Positions 29,581-39,758 are shown, numbered from the stretch's first letter. The stretch: 64,000 nt of DNA from Azoarcus olearius (GCF_001682385.1 NZ_CP016210.1:1364001-1428000); one strand, 5' to 3'. Notes: generated by a model from the sequence alone, not told the origin. Made by a program: numbers and translations.

Positions 29581-30536
29581 GCCCGGGCGTGGAGGACTTC
29601 CTGCTGATCGACCTGCCGGCGGTACTGGCTGCGGTGCTGGCCGCGCTGGCCTGCGCGCTGCCCGGCAGCTTCCTGGTGCTGCGGCGCCAGGCGCTGATGG
29701 GCGATGCGATGTCGCACGTCGTGCTGCCCGGCATCGTCTGCGCCTACCTCGCGGTGGGCGACATCGCGCCGCTGGCGATGGTGGCGGGCGCGCTTGGGGC
29801 CGCGCTGGTGGCGGTGCTGCTGATCAACGCGCTGCAGCGGGTGGGCGGGCTGGAGCCCGGCGCGGCGATGGGCGTGGTGTTCACCGTGATGTTCGCCGCC
29901 GGGCTGGTGCTGCTGGAGCAGAGCGGCGCCGGCAACGCGCATCTCGATGCCGAGCACGCGCTGTACGGCAACCTGGAAGGCACGCTGTGGCCCGGCCCGC
30001 GCGACTGGGCCGACCTGCTCGACCCCGAGAGCTACCGCACGCTGCCGCGGGTGCTGGTGACGCTGGCGGTGGTGACCGCGGCGATGGTGTTGCTGCTGGT
30101 GCTGTTCTTCAAGGAACTGGCGGTCACCACCTTCGACCCCGGGCTTGCCGCCGGGCTGGGCATCTCCAGCCGCGCGGTGGGCACCGGGCTGCTGGCGATG
30201 ACGGCGGTGGCGGCGGTGGCGGCGTTCGAGGCGGTGGGTTCGATCATCGTCATCGCGATGTTCGTATGCCCCGCAGCGACCGCGCGGATGCTGACCGACC
30301 GGCTGGCCGCCCAGGTATGGCTCAGCGCGCTGTTCGCCGTGCTGGCGGGGGCGGGCGGTTACTGGCTGGCCGCCTTCCTGCCGCCGCTGCTCGGCCACGA
30401 CAACGCGCTCAACGCCGCGGGCATGGTGGCGGTGGCGGCGGGGGCGATGCAGTGCCTGGCGATGCTGCTGGCGCCGCGCTACGGCGTGCTGCCGCGCGCG
30501 TGGCGCGCCCGCCGGCGGCTCGCCGCCGCGGGCTGA
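29577..30536 (+). CDS. Metal ABC transporter, permease 2
   Basis: 319 residues, a second ABC-3 permease, giving the TroC/TroD (SitC/SitD) pair. Blocks: [24 protein letters not shown] and [23 protein letters not shown]. Two different permeases distinguish Mn/Fe/Zn systems of the Tro/Sit type from the single-permease ZnuB systems. A strong terminator follows. Confidence 0.9.
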   Translation: MSPGVEDFLLIDLPAVLAAVLAALACALPGSFLVLRRQALMGDAMSHVVLPGIVCAYLAVGDIAPLAMVAGALGAALVAVLLINALQRVGGLEPGAAMGVVFTVMFAAGLVLLEQSGAGNAHLDAEHALYGNLEGTLWPGPRDWADLLDPESYRTLPRVLVTLAVVTAAMVLLLVLFFKELAVTTFDPGLAAGLGISSRAVGTGLLAMTAVAAVAAFEAVGSIIVIAMFVCPAATARMLTDRLAAQVWLSALFAVLAGAGGYWLAAFLPPLLGHDNALNAAGMVAVAAGAMQCLAMLLAPRYGVLPRAWRARRRLAAAG

Positions 30537-30573
30537 AGGCGGCCGCGCAGGCGGTCTCCACGGGGTCTCGAAG

Positions 30574-30613
30574 GCGCCCGGTTGCGCAATGCAGCCGGGC
30601 GCTTCTGCTTTTT
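30574..30613 (+). terminator. Terminator of the metal transporter operon
   Basis: GCGCCCGG (30574-30581), 13-nt loop, CCGGGCGC (30595-30602), then TTCTGCTTTTT. It separates unit C from the prm operon. Confidence 0.85.
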
Positions 30614-30794
30614 GCGCTGCGGCTTCTTCGGGGGCGGTGGCGGCGCTCCGTCCTGCCCTGGCAAATGGCGGAATCGACCTCGCCGCGCCACGCCGTCCAC
30701 CGCCCTTGCGCGCAGGCGTGGCGCGGTCAGCCCCCGCCTGCGCCGCCGGCCTGGCGCCCCGCCGCGGCCCCTTTCCCGGGCGCCCGCGGGCCTC

Positions 30795-30840
30795 GTCCCA
30801 AAATCGGACGAGGCCCGCGGCGCCGGTCGCAGAACACGAC
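30795..30840 (+). promoter_or_regulatory. Paired activator sites, unit D (prm operon)
   Basis: GTCCCAAAATCGGAC (30795-30809) and GTCGCAGAACACGAC (30826-30840), centres 31 bp apart. The first is the centre of a near-perfect palindrome with 15-bp arms (30784-30820). The second is 73 bp before the -24 element. Confidence 0.8.
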
Positions 30841-30904
30841 ATGCTGCGCTGCATAAATCGCTGTTTTACCGTGTTTTTCGGCCGAAATACGGGCTTTTTG
30901 GCGC

Positions 30905-30920
30905 TGGCACGCATGTCGCT
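30905..30920 (+). promoter_or_regulatory. Sigma-54 promoter, unit D (prmABCD-prmG)
   Basis: TGGCACGCATGTCGCT: GG (30906-30907), 10 nt, GC (30918-30919). The -24 box TGGCACG is perfect; -12 is TCGC instead of TTGC. Confidence 0.82.
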
Positions 30921-31056
30921 AAAGAGACCTCAGGTTGATCGGCGCGACGGGCCGGCACAGCGCAGCACCGGCCCCACCCGGCGGCGATCGACTTCACTGC
31001 GGCGACATCCCCCACCAGGGCCGCCCATACCAATACGAGAGCGAAAGGAGATTCGA

Positions 31057-32727
31057 ATGACTGCTGGATTGACACTCAACAAGATCACCTCCCAGCGGGG
31101 GGTCAGCATCGGCGAGGCCGCGCGCCGCATCGCCGACCTCGGGTGGAATCCGTCCTACGTCCAGGAAGCGATGACCTTCCCGACCGACTACAAGATCGGC
31201 CGCCAGCCCAAGGACCCGATGAAGCAGGTGCTGCGCTCCTACTTCCCGATGCAGGAAGAGAAGGACAACCGGGTGTACGGCGCGCTCGACGCCGCGCTGC
31301 GCGGCGACATGTTCCGCAACGTGGAAGCGCGCTGGGTGGAGTGGATGAAGCTCTTCCTGGCGATCATCCCGTTCCCGGAAATCTCCGCGGCGCGCTCGAT
31401 GTCGATGCTGGGCCGCCTGGCGCCGGGCGAGGAACTGCGCACCGGCTTCACGATGCAGATGGTCGACGAGTTCCGCCATTCCACGATTCAGATGAACCTG
31501 AAGAAGTGGTACATGGAGAACTACATCGACCCGGCCGGCTTCGACATCACCGAGGCCGCGTTCGGCAAGTGCTACGCCACCACCATCGGCCGCCAGTTCG
31601 GCGAAGGCTTCCTGACCGGTGACGCGATCACCGCGGCCAACGTCTATCTGCAGGTCGTGGCCGAAACCGCCTTCACCAACACGCTGTTCGTGGCGATGCC
31701 GTCCGAAGCGGCGCGCAACGGCGACTACGCGCTGCCGACGGTCTTCCTGTCCGTGCAGTCCGACGAGAGCCGCCACATCGGCAACGGCCACTCGCTGCTG
31801 ATGTCGATCCTGAACGACCCGGACAACCACCTGCTGCTCGAGCGCGACCTGCGCTACGCCTTCTGGCAGAACCACTGCATCATCGACGCGGCGGTCGGCA
31901 CGCTGATCGAGTACGGCACCACCAACCGCGACAAGAACAAGGAATCGTACGTCGAGCTGTGGCACCGCTGGATCTACGAGGACTACTACCGCACCTACAT
32001 GCTCCCGCTGGAGAAGTACGGCATCAAGGTGCACCACGACGACGTCGCCGCCGCGTGGGACCGCCTGGTCAAGAAGAACTACCACCACAAGGTCGCGCAG
32101 TTCTTCGCGGTGGGCTGGCCGGTCAACTTCTGGCGCATCGAAGCCCAGACCGAGAAGGACTTCGAGTGGTTCGAGCACAAGTACCCGGGCTGGTACGCCG
32201 AGTTCGGCGACTTCTGGAAGTGGTACGGCAAGAAGAGCGTGCCGGGCGAGACCAACATGCTGTTCGACCAGGAGAACGGTTACGTCTACCCGCACCGCTG
32301 CTGGAGCTGCATGGTGCCCTGCCTGATCCGCGAGGACTTCGTCGTCGATGAGGTGGACGGCAAGCTCTACACCTACTGCTCCGACCTCTGCCGCTGGACT
32401 CACAAGGTCGCCTTCAGCGCCGAGTACGAAGGCCGCGCCACCCCGGCGATGGGCCGTTTCAGCGGTCGCCGCGAGTGGGAAGAGTGCTACCACGGCTGGG
32501 ATCTGGCCGACTGCATCAAGGACCTGGGCTTCGTCCGCTCCGACGGCAAGACGCTGGTCTCGCAGCCGCACCTGCGCTTCGACAACAAGGACATGTGGAC
32601 CCTCGACCACGTCAAGGGCCACACCATCCAGAGCCCGCTCGTCCTGCTGCGCAACATGACGCCGGAGCAGCGCGAGAAGCACATCGCCGACTACCGCGCC
32701 GGTTTCAAGATCAACCCGTTCCAGTAA
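31057..32727 (+). CDS. prmA: Propane 2-monooxygenase hydroxylase, large subunit
   Basis: 556 residues. Diiron ligands by family pattern: E108 (PFPEISA), E138 and H141 (DEFRH), E203 (AETAF), E237 and H240 (DESRH). From remembered sequences it is very like PrmA of Gordonia and MimA of Mycobacterium (group 5 soluble diiron monooxygenases), which hydroxylate propane at C2 and also act on acetone and phenols in some hosts; it is less like MmoX or BmoX. The Cys-rich segment [15 protein letters not shown] ... [10 protein letters not shown] near the C-terminus is typical. Gene order A-B-C-D with separate chaperonin fits prm/mim. AAAGGAG lies before the ATG. Substrate range cannot be read from sequence. 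Confidence 0.93.
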   Translation: MTAGLTLNKITSQRGVSIGEAARRIADLGWNPSYVQEAMTFPTDYKIGRQPKDPMKQVLRSYFPMQEEKDNRVYGALDAALRGDMFRNVEARWVEWMKLFLAIIPFPEISAARSMSMLGRLAPGEELRTGFTMQMVDEFRHSTIQMNLKKWYMENYIDPAGFDITEAAFGKCYATTIGRQFGEGFLTGDAITAANVYLQVVAETAFTNTLFVAMPSEAARNGDYALPTVFLSVQSDESRHIGNGHSLLMSILNDPDNHLLLERDLRYAFWQNHCIIDAAVGTLIEYGTTNRDKNKESYVELWHRWIYEDYYRTYMLPLEKYGIKVHHDDVAAAWDRLVKKNYHHKVAQFFAVGWPVNFWRIEAQTEKDFEWFEHKYPGWYAEFGDFWKWYGKKSVPGETNMLFDQENGYVYPHRCWSCMVPCLIREDFVVDEVDGKLYTYCSDLCRWTHKVAFSAEYEGRATPAMGRFSGRREWEECYHGWDLADCIKDLGFVRSDGKTLVSQPHLRFDNKDMWTLDHVKGHTIQSPLVLLRNMTPEQREKHIADYRAGFKINPFQ

Positions 32728-32808
32728 AGCCCCCGCGCGGGTGCGCGTCCGCCCGGCGGCGCGCGCCCGCGGTTCCCGGCCCATGCACATGAAATAAGGA
32801 AGACCAGC

Positions 32809-33852
32809 ATGTCCGAAACCCCTGTACACATCGTCCGGTTCGAGCCGGTCGGCGTCGAGATGGAGGTCGCCGAAGGCGAAACCGTGCTCGACGCGGCCTT
32901 TCGCCAGGGCGTGGCCGTCATGCACGGCTGCAAGGAAGGGCAGTGCAGCAGCTGCAAGGCGCTGCTGATCGACGGCGACGTCGAGATGCTCAAGTACTCC
33001 ACCTTCGCGCTGCCCGACTACGAGCGCGACGCCAACCACGTGCTGCTGTGCCGCACGCTGGCGCACACCGACATCACGGTGGAACTGCTCAACTACGACG
33101 AAGACCTGATGCGGCGCTCGATCGCGGTCAAGGAGTTCGCCGGCAAGGTGGTCGGCATCAGCGCGCTGACCCACGACATCCGCAGGCTCGACGTCGAGCT
33201 GGAACAGCCGATCCGCTTCTGGGCCGGCCAGTTCGTCGACATCACGCTGCCGGAAAAGGGCATCACCCGTTCGTACTCGATGGCGAGCGTGCCGAGCAGC
33301 CCCGGCCAGGTGTCCTTCATCATCAAGAAGTACCCCAATGGCGCGTTCTCCACCGCGCTCGACACCGAGCTGAAGCCGGGCGATCCGGTGCTGGTGAAGG
33401 GCCCCTATGGCGGCTGTTTCCGCCGCGAGGAACGCCCCGGCCCGATGGTGCTGATCGGCGGCGGCTCCGGCATGTCGCCGCTGTGGTCCATCCTCAACGA
33501 CCACATCGAAAGCGGCGAGCAGCGCCCGATCCGCTTCTTCTACGGTGCCCGCACCCGGCGCGACCTGTTCTACCTGGAGCAGTTCGCCGAGTTCGAGCAG
33601 AAGGTGCCCGACTTCCGCTTCATCCCGGCGCTGTCGGCCGCCGAGCCGGAAGACGGCTGGACCGGCGAGACCGGCTACATCCACGAGGTGGTGGCGCGCA
33701 CGCTGAAGGAAGAAGGCTTCGACGGCGCCTCGATCGACGCCTACACCTGCGGCCCCGCGCCGATGATCGACGCGATCACCCCGGTGCTGCACATGGCCGG
33801 CGTGCCGCCCGACCAGATGTACTTCGACAAATTCACCCAGGCCGTGCGCTGA
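32809..33852 (+). CDS. prmB: Propane monooxygenase reductase
   Basis: 347 residues, passing electrons from NADH via FAD and a plant-type 2Fe-2S cluster to the hydroxylase. Cluster ligands C41-x4-C46-x2-C49 ... C81 in the N-terminal ferredoxin domain; FAD motif RSYSMAS; nicotinamide motif GGGSGMSPLWSIL; C-terminal CGPAPMIDA. The ferredoxin-first domain order matches MmoC/PrmB. It lies 81 bp after prmA with AAGGAAGA upstream. Confidence 0.95.
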   Translation: MSETPVHIVRFEPVGVEMEVAEGETVLDAAFRQGVAVMHGCKEGQCSSCKALLIDGDVEMLKYSTFALPDYERDANHVLLCRTLAHTDITVELLNYDEDLMRRSIAVKEFAGKVVGISALTHDIRRLDVELEQPIRFWAGQFVDITLPEKGITRSYSMASVPSSPGQVSFIIKKYPNGAFSTALDTELKPGDPVLVKGPYGGCFRREERPGPMVLIGGGSGMSPLWSILNDHIESGEQRPIRFFYGARTRRDLFYLEQFAEFEQKVPDFRFIPALSAAEPEDGWTGETGYIHEVVARTLKEEGFDGASIDAYTCGPAPMIDAITPVLHMAGVPPDQMYFDKFTQAVR

Positions 33853-33916
33853 AGGCCCGGGCCGCAGCCCCCACCCGCCGCACCCACCCACAAGCAAGGA
33901 AGACCAGGAGACTCAC

Positions 33917-35008
33917 GTGAACGCATTCACCCAGGAAGCCGTCGCCCAGCCCGTCAAGTCCGGCGCTGCCGGCGCCGCCCAGTTCGTCGGCTGGGACAGC
34001 CGCAAATACAACTACTACACGCCCAAGGGCCGCCACGCCACCCACTACGAAGACGTCACGGTGGACGTCCAGCCCGATCCGAAGCGCTACCTGCTGCAGG
34101 ACTTCATCATCTCCTTCCCGGACGGCACCCCGACCTATTCGGAGCACTGGACCGAGGCCAAAAGCTCGGACTGGCACAAGTTCCGCGCGGTCGATGAGGA
34201 GTGGGAGCGCACCCACTACCAGCGCCAGTCGACCATCTGCGGGATGATCACCAACGTCATCGAGAACGCCCGCCGCGCCGGCGCCACCAAGCGCCTGGAC
34301 CGCGCCTGGGTGAAGGTGCTGGAGCAGTACCTCGGCGCCTACAAGCACGCCGAGTTCGGCCTGGGCATGGCCACCATGCACGCCCAGCGCTACGGCTACT
34401 CGCAGATGATCAACAGCGCCATCCTCACCAACGCCTCGTACAAGCTGCGCTTCGCCCAGGACCTGACGCTCTACCTGGCCGAACTCGCGCTCGACCAGCC
34501 GGACCTGAACCTCGACCTCGGCAAGCAGCACTGGATGGAAAACCCGGCCTGGCAGGGCACCCGCCACGCGATCGAGGCGATCAACGGCACCAGCGACTAC
34601 CTGGAAAAGTACTTCGCGGTGAACCTGGTGTTCGAGCCCGTGGTGGCCGAACTGGTGCGCAGCGGCTTCTTCATGCAGGTGGCGGCCGCGCAGGGCGACT
34701 TCACCACGCCGACGGTGATCTCCGCGGCCGAAGGCGACTACCAGCGCAACCTCGCCAACACCGTGGAGCTGGTGCACGTGCTGGCGCAGGACCCGGAGTA
34801 CGGCGCCCACAACCGCGCGCTGTTCAACCGCTGGCTGGCCGACCACGGCAAACGCGCGCTGATCGCCGCCCAGCAGCTGCAGCCGATGTGGTCGCTGCCG
34901 CACCACAAGGTCGCCCAGTTCCCCGATGCGCTCGCCCGCGCGCTGTCGCGCATCCGCAGCATCACCGGCGAACTCGGCCTCGACCTGCCCGCCGAGCTGA
35001 AGGCCTGA
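33917..35008 (+). CDS. prmC: Propane monooxygenase hydroxylase, small subunit
   Basis: 363 residues, the beta subunit that pairs with PrmA in the alpha2beta2 hydroxylase. It has the ferritin-like fold without the metal ligands. Blocks: RKYNYYTPKGRHATHYEDVTVD, FISFPDGTP, QAYLGAYKHAEFGL-like EQYLGAYKHAEFGLGMATMH, and WMENPAWQGTRHAIEAINGT. No gamma subunit gene is present, as in other group 5 and 6 enzymes. AAGGAAGACCAGGAG precedes the start codon (GTG at 33917). Confidence 0.93.
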   Translation: MNAFTQEAVAQPVKSGAAGAAQFVGWDSRKYNYYTPKGRHATHYEDVTVDVQPDPKRYLLQDFIISFPDGTPTYSEHWTEAKSSDWHKFRAVDEEWERTHYQRQSTICGMITNVIENARRAGATKRLDRAWVKVLEQYLGAYKHAEFGLGMATMHAQRYGYSQMINSAILTNASYKLRFAQDLTLYLAELALDQPDLNLDLGKQHWMENPAWQGTRHAIEAINGTSDYLEKYFAVNLVFEPVVAELVRSGFFMQVAAAQGDFTTPTVISAAEGDYQRNLANTVELVHVLAQDPEYGAHNRALFNRWLADHGKRALIAAQQLQPMWSLPHHKVAQFPDALARALSRIRSITGELGLDLPAELKA

Positions 35009-35056
35009 GCCTTCCGCGCCCGATCACGGCCCCATATCCGATACGGAGGACACGAC

Positions 35057-35413
35057 ATGAGCAACTACCACGGTGACAACATTTTCCAGTCCATCAAGGA
35101 CATGAAGTTCGAACAGACCATCTCGCACCAGTGCGGCGTGACGATGAACGACAGCGTGGAAGCCCGCGCCATCGCCGAACTGATGGCCACCAAGCCGGGC
35201 ATCAAGGTCACCTACCTGCCCGCGATGATCCGCATCGACGGCGAGGGCAAGATCGAATTCAGCATGCCCGAGATCAGCGAAGCCCTCGGCCGCGAGATGA
35301 CGCCCCACCTGTTCGAAATCTTCACCTCCACCCACTACGGCCGGATGGTGATGCTCGACGACGACACCGTGGTCCTGTTCGGCGACATGGACGCCGCGCT
35401 GGCCTACGAGTGA
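35057..35413 (+). CDS. prmD: Propane monooxygenase coupling protein
   Basis: 118 residues, MmoB/DmpM family effector without cofactor, which binds the hydroxylase and controls substrate entry and electron transfer. Blocks: CGVTMNDSVEARAIAELMA, IKVTYLPAMIRIDGEGKIEF. The start has CGGAGGA upstream. It ends the A-B-C-D set; a palindromic repeat separates it from the chaperonin gene. Confidence 0.94.
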   Translation: MSNYHGDNIFQSIKDMKFEQTISHQCGVTMNDSVEARAIAELMATKPGIKVTYLPAMIRIDGEGKIEFSMPEISEALGREMTPHLFEIFTSTHYGRMVMLDDDTVVLFGDMDAALAYE

Positions 35414-35468
35414 GCACGACCGGCCGCTCCGTGAGGGGCGGTACGGATGAAAAACCCGCCGGTCTTAT

Positions 35469-35580
35469 CCCCTCCCCTTCAAGGGGAGGGTTAGGGTGGG
35501 GATGGGGTTATGGGTAGGGAGGAAGCTGTGCCGCAGCTTAAACCCCATCCCCACCCCCGCCCTCCCCTTGAAGGGGAGGG
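35469..35580. repeat. Palindromic interspersed repeat, copy 3, inside the prm operon
   Basis: CCCTCCCCTTCAAGGGGAGG at the left and CCCTCCCCTTGAAGGGGAGG at the right, with inner GTGGGGATGGGGTT pairing with AACCCCATCCCCAC. The whole 112 nt can fold into one long hairpin. It lies between prmD and the chaperonin gene and may lower or stabilise the downstream message. Confidence 0.8.
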
Positions 35581-35635
35581 AGTTAAAACCCCTCCCCCTG
35601 ACCGGCAGGACAACAAATACCGGAGGAGAGACAAA

Positions 35636-37273
35636 ATGCCCAACATCATGCTGCACGACGACGAAGCCCGCGCCGCCCTGGCGCGCGGCGTCGCAAAGAT
35701 GGCCCGCGCGGTGCGCGGCACGCTTGGCCCGCGGGGGATGAACGCGATCATCGACCGCCCGATCGGCACGCCGATCATCTCGCGCGATGGCGTCAGCATC
35801 GCCGCGGAAATCGAGCTGGAGGACCCGTTCGAGAACATCGGCGCCCAGGTGCTGCGCGAGGTGTCGCGCCAGACCAACGAGGTGGCCGGCGACGGCACCA
35901 CCACCGCCACGGTGCTGGCCGATGCGCTGGTGCAGGAAGGGCTGGCCTGTGTGCAGGCAGGCGTGAAGCCGGTCGAGCTGGTCAAGGGGCTGGAGCTGGC
36001 GGTGGACGAAACCGTCGCCGCGCTCAAGTCGATGGCGATTCCCGTGCGCGGCCGCGAGGACGTGTTCTCGGTGGCCGTGGTGGCCGCCAATGAAGAGAGC
36101 ACCGGCGCACTGGTGGCCGAGGCGCTGGAGCGCGTGGGCCCGGACGGCATCGTGGACGTGGAATACGGCACCACCGTCGAGACCACGCTCGACGTGCTCG
36201 ATGGCATGGCCTTCGACCGCGGCTACCTGTCGCACCACATGGTGACCGACGTCGAGAAGATGCAGGTGGTGCTGGACGACCCCTACATCCTGATGACCGA
36301 CCAGCGCCTGCAGAGTCAGGAAGAAGTGGCGGTGCTGCAGAGCCTGCTCGCCGGCAGCAAGCGGCCGCTGCTGATCATCGCCGACGAAGTGGCGCCCGCC
36401 TGCGTGGTCAGCCTGATGGCCTGGCGCGAGAAGAGCGGGGTGCCGGTGGCCGCGATCCACCCGCCCGAGTACGGCCACTGGCGCAAGGCCATGCTGGACG
36501 ACATCGCCATCGTCACCGGCGGCAAGGTGATCGCCCGCGATCTGGGCGGCAGCCTGAAGGACGTGAGCCTGGCCGAGCTGGGTTCGGCCCGCCAGGTGCG
36601 GATCTCGTCCAACCAGACCGTGATCTCCGGCGGCGGCGGCACGCACGAGGCGATCGCCGCGCGGCGCAAGCAGGTGCAGCGCCAGTACGAACTCGCGCCG
36701 CAGAACATCGAGCGCGACAAGTTCCAGGAGCGGCTCGCCAAGCTCACCGGCGGCACCGCGCTGATCCTTGCCGGCGGCGCCACGCCGGTGGAGCAGAAGC
36801 GCCGCCTGCTGCTGATCGAGGACGCGATCCACGCCGCGCGCGCGGCGATCGAGGAGGGCATCGTGCCCGGCGGCGGCATCACGCTGTTGCAGGCCGCCGG
36901 CCGGCTCGAACACCTGGTGGCGCAGACCAGCGGCGGCGTGCAGCAGGGCGTGCGCCTGCTGCAGCGCGCGCTGTCGCGGCCGCTGTACCACCTGGCGGGC
37001 AACGCCGGGCTGGACAGCGAGCAGGTGGTCGACCGCGCGATGCGCGCCGAACCGGGCCACGGCCTGGATGTGCGCAGCGGCGCCTTCGTCGATCTGGTGG
37101 CCGAAGGCGTGATCGACCCGGTGCGCGTGAGCTACACCGCGGTGCGCAACGCGGCCTCGGTGGCGGGGCTGATCCTCACCACCCAGACGCTGGTGGCGAA
37201 GAAGCCGGAGATCATCGACCCGACCGCAGGCCCCGCGACCGGCGGCGGGGCCGAGCTGTACGGCCGCCAGTAA
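35636..37273 (+). CDS. prmG: GroEL-like chaperonin for the monooxygenase
   Basis: 545 residues from ATG 35636 (CGGAGGAGAG upstream). Type I chaperonin with GDGTTTATVLA, the IVPGGG nucleotide block (EEGIVPGGGITLL) and PAGPATGGG end, but without the GGM-repeat tail of housekeeping GroEL, and many changes in the apical domain (SLMAWREKSGVPVAAIHPPEY). Similar genes named mimG, prmG, bmoG or mmoG lie beside soluble diiron monooxygenases and are needed to fold the hydroxylase large subunit. No groES gene is nearby, so it would use the cell's GroES. The terminator at 37305 closes the operon. Confidence 0.92.
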   Translation: MPNIMLHDDEARAALARGVAKMARAVRGTLGPRGMNAIIDRPIGTPIISRDGVSIAAEIELEDPFENIGAQVLREVSRQTNEVAGDGTTTATVLADALVQEGLACVQAGVKPVELVKGLELAVDETVAALKSMAIPVRGREDVFSVAVVAANEESTGALVAEALERVGPDGIVDVEYGTTVETTLDVLDGMAFDRGYLSHHMVTDVEKMQVVLDDPYILMTDQRLQSQEEVAVLQSLLAGSKRPLLIIADEVAPACVVSLMAWREKSGVPVAAIHPPEYGHWRKAMLDDIAIVTGGKVIARDLGGSLKDVSLAELGSARQVRISSNQTVISGGGGTHEAIAARRKQVQRQYELAPQNIERDKFQERLAKLTGGTALILAGGATPVEQKRRLLLIEDAIHAARAAIEEGIVPGGGITLLQAAGRLEHLVAQTSGGVQQGVRLLQRALSRPLYHLAGNAGLDSEQVVDRAMRAEPGHGLDVRSGAFVDLVAEGVIDPVRVSYTAVRNAASVAGLILTTQTLVAKKPEIIDPTAGPATGGGAELYGRQ

Positions 37274-37304
37274 GGCGGGTCGGCCCGTTCGGGCCGGCTG
37301 TCTT

Positions 37305-37337
37305 CCCCGGCAAGCCCGCCGTGGCTTGCCGGGGTTT
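37305..37337 (+). terminator. Terminator of the prm operon
   Basis: CCCCGGCAAGCC (37305-37316), loop CGCCGT, GGCTTGCCGGGG (37323-37334), then TTT. The T-run is short but the 12-bp stem is perfect. Confidence 0.7.
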
Positions 37338-37363
37338 CCGCGCAACCCCGGGATGCTGCCACC

Positions 37364-37510
37364 ATGAACGAGATCTCCGGGCGCCGCGATCCGGCGCCCT
37401 TCAATTCCCTGTGTCCGCGCAGTCCGGCGCGCCGGCTGCAGCGTCTGTTCGGCGTGCTGATCTGGGCCGCCGGGCTGATGGTCTGGCTGTCCGACAGCCT
37501 GGTTCGCTGA
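37364..37510 (+). CDS. Possible small membrane peptide, 48 aa
   Basis: An ATG at 37364 opens a 48-residue frame: a polar N-terminal half with NEISGRRDPAPFNSLCPRSP, then one hydrophobic segment (LFGVLIWAAGLMVWLSDSLV). No clear Shine-Dalgarno is seen, and it lies just after the operon terminator. It could be a real single-span protein between chaperonin and regulator genes, or chance. Treat as a candidate only. Confidence 0.3.
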   Translation: MNEISGRRDPAPFNSLCPRSPARRLQRLFGVLIWAAGLMVWLSDSLVR

Positions 37511-37697
37511 TCCTCCGTGCCCGGCGCCGCCGCGGCGATCCACGGCTGTTTCGGCGCCGGGCCGAAGAGGTATGATCCGTGTTCTACAGCCGGGTAAAGC
37601 CCGGCAACATGCACACAAGATGCATTGAAAAAAGAATAAGGGCGGACCTGGCCGGCGCACGATCGACCCGTAGTCCGTCCCTCCAGAGGAGTGAGAC

Positions 37698-39758
37698 ATG
37701 CGGGAACTTTCCTACCGAAAGTCCGGCGTACGGTTTTCCGCCGAACTGCGGCCCAATCCGGCTGCGCAGTGCAGCGGGCGCGAGCTGGTCTCCATCGACC
37801 GCGCCACCTACGCCGCCTGGGAACGCTTCGTCACCGGCGAAGCCCTGCCGCCGAGCACCATCGAATCACCGGTGCTCGATTCCTGGCGCCGCAGCCGCGA
37901 TGCCGGGGTCAATCCGGTGGGGCGCGCCGCCCCGGTCGCCGCGCGGGGCGACGACATGGAACTGCTGCGCCGCCGCCACCGCGAGCTGATGGCCGCGGCG
38001 TCCAATCTCTTCGCCCACACCGGCGACCTGCTCGCCGGCTCGCACTCCATCATGCTGCTGACCAGCCCGGAAGGCGTGGTGCTGGATGCCGCCGGTGATG
38101 CCGCCACGCTGGACGCCGCGCGCGACATCCACCTGATGACCGGCGGCAACTGGTGCGAGGCGGTGGTGGGCACCAACGGCATCGGCACCGCGATCGCCAC
38201 CCGCTGCCCGGCCCAGATCCACGGCGCAGAGCACTTCTGCGAAGGCATCCAGGGCTGGACCTGTGCGGCGGCGCCGATCTTCGAACCCGGCACGCAGGAC
38301 ATCCTCGGCGTGCTCGACATCTCCGGCCCGCCGCAGACCTTCCAGCGCAACAACCTGTTGCTCGCGGTTTCGGTGGCGCGCCAGATCGAGATGGCGCTGT
38401 CCCACAGCGCGCTGGGCGAACGGCTGCGGCTGCTGGAACACTGCATGAACCGCCTGTCGCTGGCCGACGCCGCCGGCATGGTGGCGATCGACCGCCAGGG
38501 CCGCCTGATCCACTCTGCCGGCCGCGTGCCCCTGCCGGTGGGCGTGGGCGAGCGCCTGCCCGGCTTCCGCCCCCATGCCGACCTGGAGGAATGGGCTGCG
38601 CACCTGCCCGAAGGGCTGCGCCCGGAATGGCTGCACCCGGTGGTGGCCGGCGGGCGCACCGTCGGCGCGGTGGTGCTGGTGCCGGGCCGCGGCGTGCGCA
38701 ATTCGCCGGTGGCGCGGCTGGCCGAGCAAAGCTCCGAGGCCGACCCGCGCCGCTCCTGTTTCGACAACATCCTTGGCCGCAGCCCGGCGATGCGCGAGGC
38801 CACCGACCTTGGCCGCCGGCTGGCGACCAAGCGCGTGCCGGTGCTGGTGGAAGGCGAAACCGGCGTCGGCAAGGAGTTGTTCGCGCGCGCGCTGCACGGC
38901 GGCGAACACCTCGGCGGCCCCTTCATCACCTACAACTGCGGCGCGGCCTCCAAGGAACTGATCGCCGCCGACCTCTTCGGCCACGTGCGCGGCGCCTTCA
39001 CCGGCGCCACCAACGACGGCCGCCCGGGCCGCTTCGAACTCGCCAACGGCGGCACGCTGTGCCTGGACGAAATCGGCGAGATGCCGCTCGACCTGCAGCC
39101 GGTGCTGCTGCGCGCGCTGGAAGAAGGCATCGTCTATCGCCTGGGCGACACCCAGCCGCGCCGGGTGGACGTACGCCTGATCGCGATGACCAACCGCAAC
39201 CTGCGCGAAGAGGTCGCCGCCGGCCGCTTCCGCCGCGATCTCTACTACCGCATCGGCGTCACCCGCCTGCGCATCCCGCCGCTGCGCGAGCGCGACGGCG
39301 ACATCCCGCTGCTAGCCAGCCACTTCTGTACGCAGCTGGCCGAGCGCCATGGCGTGCCGCGGCGCGAATTCGGCCCCGAGGTGCTGGACGCGCTGCAGGC
39401 CTACTGCTGGCCCGGCAACGTGCGCGAACTGCGCAACGTCGTCGAATCCCTGCTGCTGATGGATTCCACCCCGCAGGTGCGGGTGGATGAACTGCCGGAA
39501 GAAATCCTCGCCTCGGTCCCGCAGGCGGCGCGCCCCGCCGCCGAAGGCGCCGAACCCGAATGCCCCAGCCTGGAAGCCGCCGAGCGCCGCGCGATCCAGA
39601 AGGCCGTCATCAACTTCCAGGGCAACCTCGCCCAGGCCGCCCGCCTGCTCGGCATCTCGCGCAGCACGCTGTATCGCAAGGTGGAACGCTATGCGCTGGA
39701 GGATTTCGTGCGCGCGGCGGGGGGGAATCTGGAGGGGGAGGGCGGGGCCGGGGATTAG
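37698..39758 (+). CDS. Sigma-54-dependent activator of the prm regulon (AcoR/MimR/BmoR type)
   Basis: 686 residues. N-terminal GAF-type sensor (about 70-240, with [18 protein letters not shown] and [17 protein letters not shown]), AAA+ domain with Walker A GETGVGKE (386-393), GAFTGA loop (432-437) and DEIGEMP, and a Fis-type helix-turn-helix ([20 protein letters not shown]). This is the architecture of AcoR and of the alcohol-sensing BmoR and MimR next to alkane monooxygenases; these respond to alcohols such as butanol or 2-propanol. AGGAG precedes the ATG. It is the natural candidate to bind the paired dyads before the five sigma-54 promoters. No dyad or sigma-54 promoter was seen before its own gene. 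Confidence 0.92.
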   Translation: MRELSYRKSGVRFSAELRPNPAAQCSGRELVSIDRATYAAWERFVTGEALPPSTIESPVLDSWRRSRDAGVNPVGRAAPVAARGDDMELLRRRHRELMAAASNLFAHTGDLLAGSHSIMLLTSPEGVVLDAAGDAATLDAARDIHLMTGGNWCEAVVGTNGIGTAIATRCPAQIHGAEHFCEGIQGWTCAAAPIFEPGTQDILGVLDISGPPQTFQRNNLLLAVSVARQIEMALSHSALGERLRLLEHCMNRLSLADAAGMVAIDRQGRLIHSAGRVPLPVGVGERLPGFRPHADLEEWAAHLPEGLRPEWLHPVVAGGRTVGAVVLVPGRGVRNSPVARLAEQSSEADPRRSCFDNILGRSPAMREATDLGRRLATKRVPVLVEGETGVGKELFARALHGGEHLGGPFITYNCGAASKELIAADLFGHVRGAFTGATNDGRPGRFELANGGTLCLDEIGEMPLDLQPVLLRALEEGIVYRLGDTQPRRVDVRLIAMTNRNLREEVAAGRFRRDLYYRIGVTRLRIPPLRERDGDIPLLASHFCTQLAERHGVPRREFGPEVLDALQAYCWPGNVRELRNVVESLLLMDSTPQVRVDELPEEILASVPQAARPAAEGAEPECPSLEAAERRAIQKAVINFQGNLAQAARLLGISRSTLYRKVERYALEDFVRAAGGNLEGEGGAGD

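Larger units (their letters stand above)
30614..31056. other. 443-bp regulatory region before prmA
   Basis: No gene. It holds the activator dyads (30795-30840), an AT-rich stretch with a weak IHF-like match (30856-30868) and the sigma-54 promoter at 30905-30920, followed by a 138-nt leader. Confidence 0.6.

Noticed and set aside
31057..35413. Assignment as butane (bmo) or methane (mmo) monooxygenase
   Set aside because: No gamma subunit gene, order A-B-C-D, and closer match to remembered PrmA/MimA sequence.
35465..37699. Long minus-strand frame opposite the chaperonin gene
   Set aside because: Antisense shadow of prmG; prmG shows chaperonin motifs and a strong ribosome binding site.
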